This document shows, piece after piece, positions 13,528 to 15,039 of a stretch of 15,039 bases of DNA. The DNA comes from an uncultured Eubacteriales bacterium (GTDB lineage: Bacteria; Bacillota; Clostridia; Oscillospirales; CAG-272): NCBI GenBank assembly GCA_905201895.1, contig CAJKPX010000052.1:1-15039 (forward strand), in the 5' to 3' direction. The stretch's first letter is position 1. Each line of letters opens with the position of its first letter. The notes beneath the pieces were generated by a model. That model was not told where the DNA came from. It worked only from the letters and a program-made list of their open reading frames with translations, and made no database searches. Both the position numbers and the translations under genes were made by a program.

Positions 13528-13569
13528 GCGGCTCGCAGTCGGTTCTTTTGCCCGACCGAGCCGCTTTTT
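13528..13569 (+). terminator. Intrinsic terminator after mreB
   Basis: GCGGCTCG (13528-13535) pairs with CGAGCCGC (13557-13564), and GTCGG (13538-13542) with CCGAC (13552-13556), with a two-base bulge and a 9-nt loop. TTTTT (13565-13569) follows directly. The stop codon ends at 13522. Confidence 0.92.
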
Positions 13570-13661
13570 GCCCCGATTTTCGTGTGTTGCCCGAGAGAAT
13601 GCCTTGCGACTGTCGCGGGTCTGTTTGATAGATTGAGATATGAAATGGAGAAAATGAAGCT

Positions 13662-15039
13662 ATGGAATACGTTGTGAAGGGCTACGAGCCCGCATCTGTT
13701 TTTCGTTTTTTTGAGGAGATCAGCGCCATTCCGCGCGGGTCCTACAATGAGAGCGGCGTTGCCGATTACCTCGAGCGCTTTGCTGCCGCACGCGGGCTTT
13801 TCTGCTATCGCGACGAGCATCAGAACGTGCTGATTAAGGCACCTGCCACCGAGGGGCTGGAGAAGCTGCCGCCGATCCTCCTTCAGGGACACACCGACAT
13901 GGTGTGCGAGAAAAACGCCGACGTGGAGCATGATTTTCTGCGCGATCCGCTCAAGCTCTACGTGGAGGGTGGCTTCCTCCGCGCACGCGGCACCACGCTC
14001 GGCGCCGACAACGGCATCGCAGTTGCCATGATGCTCGCGCTTCTTGACGGAGAGGTTGCAGAGCATCCTGCCCTCGAGTGCCTCTTTACCACCGCCGAGG
14101 AGGTGGGACTCAACGGCGCGCTCGGCTTTGATTACAGTCATATTTCCGCGCGTCGCATGCTCAATATGGACAGTGAGGCGCTCGGCGTGATCACCGCAGG
14201 CTGTGCGGGCGGTATCCGAAGTGACCTGTGCTGCACACTTCACCCCGAGCCCTTTGCGGGCGAGGCAATTCGTGTTTCGATCCGCGGCTTGATGGGCGGA
14301 CACTCGGGCGAGAACATCAAGGACGGCAGAGCGAACGCAAACAAGCTCATGGGTCGTCTGCTTGCCACCGCCATCCGCGAGGTGGATTTCCGCATCATTT
14401 CGCTCACGGGCGGCTCAAAGGACAATGCCATTCCGCGTGAGTGTGAGGCGATTCTGGCGTGCTCCGACGCGGAGCGCCTTTGCGACCTCCTCACCGATAC
14501 CGCCGCTGAGATCGCTCGCGAGCTTGGTCGCGCGGATCGCGGTTTTGCATTTGTTTGTGAAACGACCGAAGCCGATGCGGTGATGAGCAGTCGGGAGGAC
14601 ACGGCATGTCTGGTCGCGCTGCTTGCCTGCGCGGCAAACGGGGTGCTCGAAATGAGCCGTGACGTTGCGGGTCTGGTAGAATACTCGCGCAATCTCGGTG
14701 TGATTCGCACCGAGGGTGACGCCGTGCACGTGGTCTTTTCCTCGCGCTCCTCGATCGAGAGCCGACTCGATGCCTCGATCCGTGAGCTCGACGCGCTCGC
14801 AGCGGTTACGGGCTGCACCACGCACCATCACAGTCGCTATCCGGGCTGGGAATACGCCCCCACCTCGGCTCTGCGCGATGCCTATGCCGCGGCTTATGCC
14901 AAGGTTACGGGCAAGGATGCCATCGTGAACGTGATTCACGCAGGTCTGGAGTGCGGAATTATCTATTCCAAGCTCCCCGATATGGATATCATCTCGGTTG
15001 GACCTACCATGCGCGATATCCACTCACCCGACGAGGCAC
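13662..15039 (+). CDS. pepD: Cytosol non-specific dipeptidase PepD (M20C), 3' end missing
   Basis: PepD is a two-metal aminopeptidase-like enzyme of family M20C that splits Xaa-His and other dipeptides. The 459 residues visible lack only the last 20-30 of a typical 480-490, because the frame runs off the window without a stop. Metal ligands and catalytic residues can be seen: H77 and D79 in QGHTDM, D116 in GADNG, E146/E147 in AEEVGLNG, D170 in NMDSE and H454 in HSPDE. GGHSGENIKDGRANA matches the dimerisation-domain motif. The start ATG 13662 has only a weak GGAG site (13647-13650), so an adjusted start is possible. It follows the mreB terminator and I cannot identify its promoter with confidence. 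Confidence 0.95.
   Translation, partial: MEYVVKGYEPASVFRFFEEISAIPRGSYNESGVADYLERFAAARGLFCYRDEHQNVLIKAPATEGLEKLPPILLQGHTDMVCEKNADVEHDFLRDPLKLYVEGGFLRARGTTLGADNGIAVAMMLALLDGEVAEHPALECLFTTAEEVGLNGALGFDYSHISARRMLNMDSEALGVITAGCAGGIRSDLCCTLHPEPFAGEAIRVSIRGLMGGHSGENIKDGRANANKLMGRLLATAIREVDFRIISLTGGSKDNAIPRECEAILACSDAERLCDLLTDTAAEIARELGRADRGFAFVCETTEADAVMSSREDTACLVALLACAANGVLEMSRDVAGLVEYSRNLGVIRTEGDAVHVVFSSRSSIESRLDASIRELDALAAVTGCTTHHHSRYPGWEYAPTSALRDAYAAAYAKVTGKDAIVNVIHAGLECGIIYSKLPDMDIISVGPTMRDIHSPDEA

Overview
This 15 kb window reads as chromosomal DNA of a Clostridia-type Firmicute, plausibly an uncultured gut lineage near Oscillospirales; family-level placement is an inference. The reasons are strong AGGAGG-type ribosome sites, sigma-A promoters, Firmicute-style FMN and SAM riboswitches, a RibU-type ECF transporter and a metK-recD2-comF-mreB gene order. 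All supported genes lie on the + strand. I see no mobile element, CRISPR array, tRNA or rRNA.

Region by region. (1) 1-680: a noncoding left edge with inverted repeats, then a small TM2-domain protein with two zinc ribbons, with its own promoter and terminator. (2) 681-5612: an AT-rich gap, a fully consensus promoter and a structured leader, then the str cluster rpsL-rpsG-fusA-tuf (S12, S7, EF-G, EF-Tu) closed by a strong terminator. rpoBC do not lie directly upstream. (3) 5621-7304: an FMN riboswitch carrying a 177-nt insertion of two near-identical hairpin-rich 88-nt repeats, then ribU (riboflavin transport) and a PF06695-type membrane protein. (4) 7366-12217: a promoter and a SAM-I-superfamily riboswitch with a terminator, then metK, a small membrane-anchored protein of unknown function, recD2 and a ComF-type phosphoribosyltransferase. 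(5) 12288-13569: mreB with its own promoter and terminator and an unusual basic N-terminal tail. (6) 13662 to the end: pepD (M20C dipeptidase), cut by the window edge.

The genes are mostly housekeeping: translation, vitamin uptake, SAM synthesis, DNA repair and cell shape. I found no new multi-gene system. The unusual material is in RNA structure and single residues: a ~27-29 bp long-range inverted repeat enclosing rpsL; a natural arginine in S12 at the position where Lys-to-Arg gives streptomycin resistance elsewhere; the repeat insertion in the FMN aptamer; a SAM riboswitch that seems to lack the P4 hairpin; and a six-codon minigene inside a hairpin before metK.
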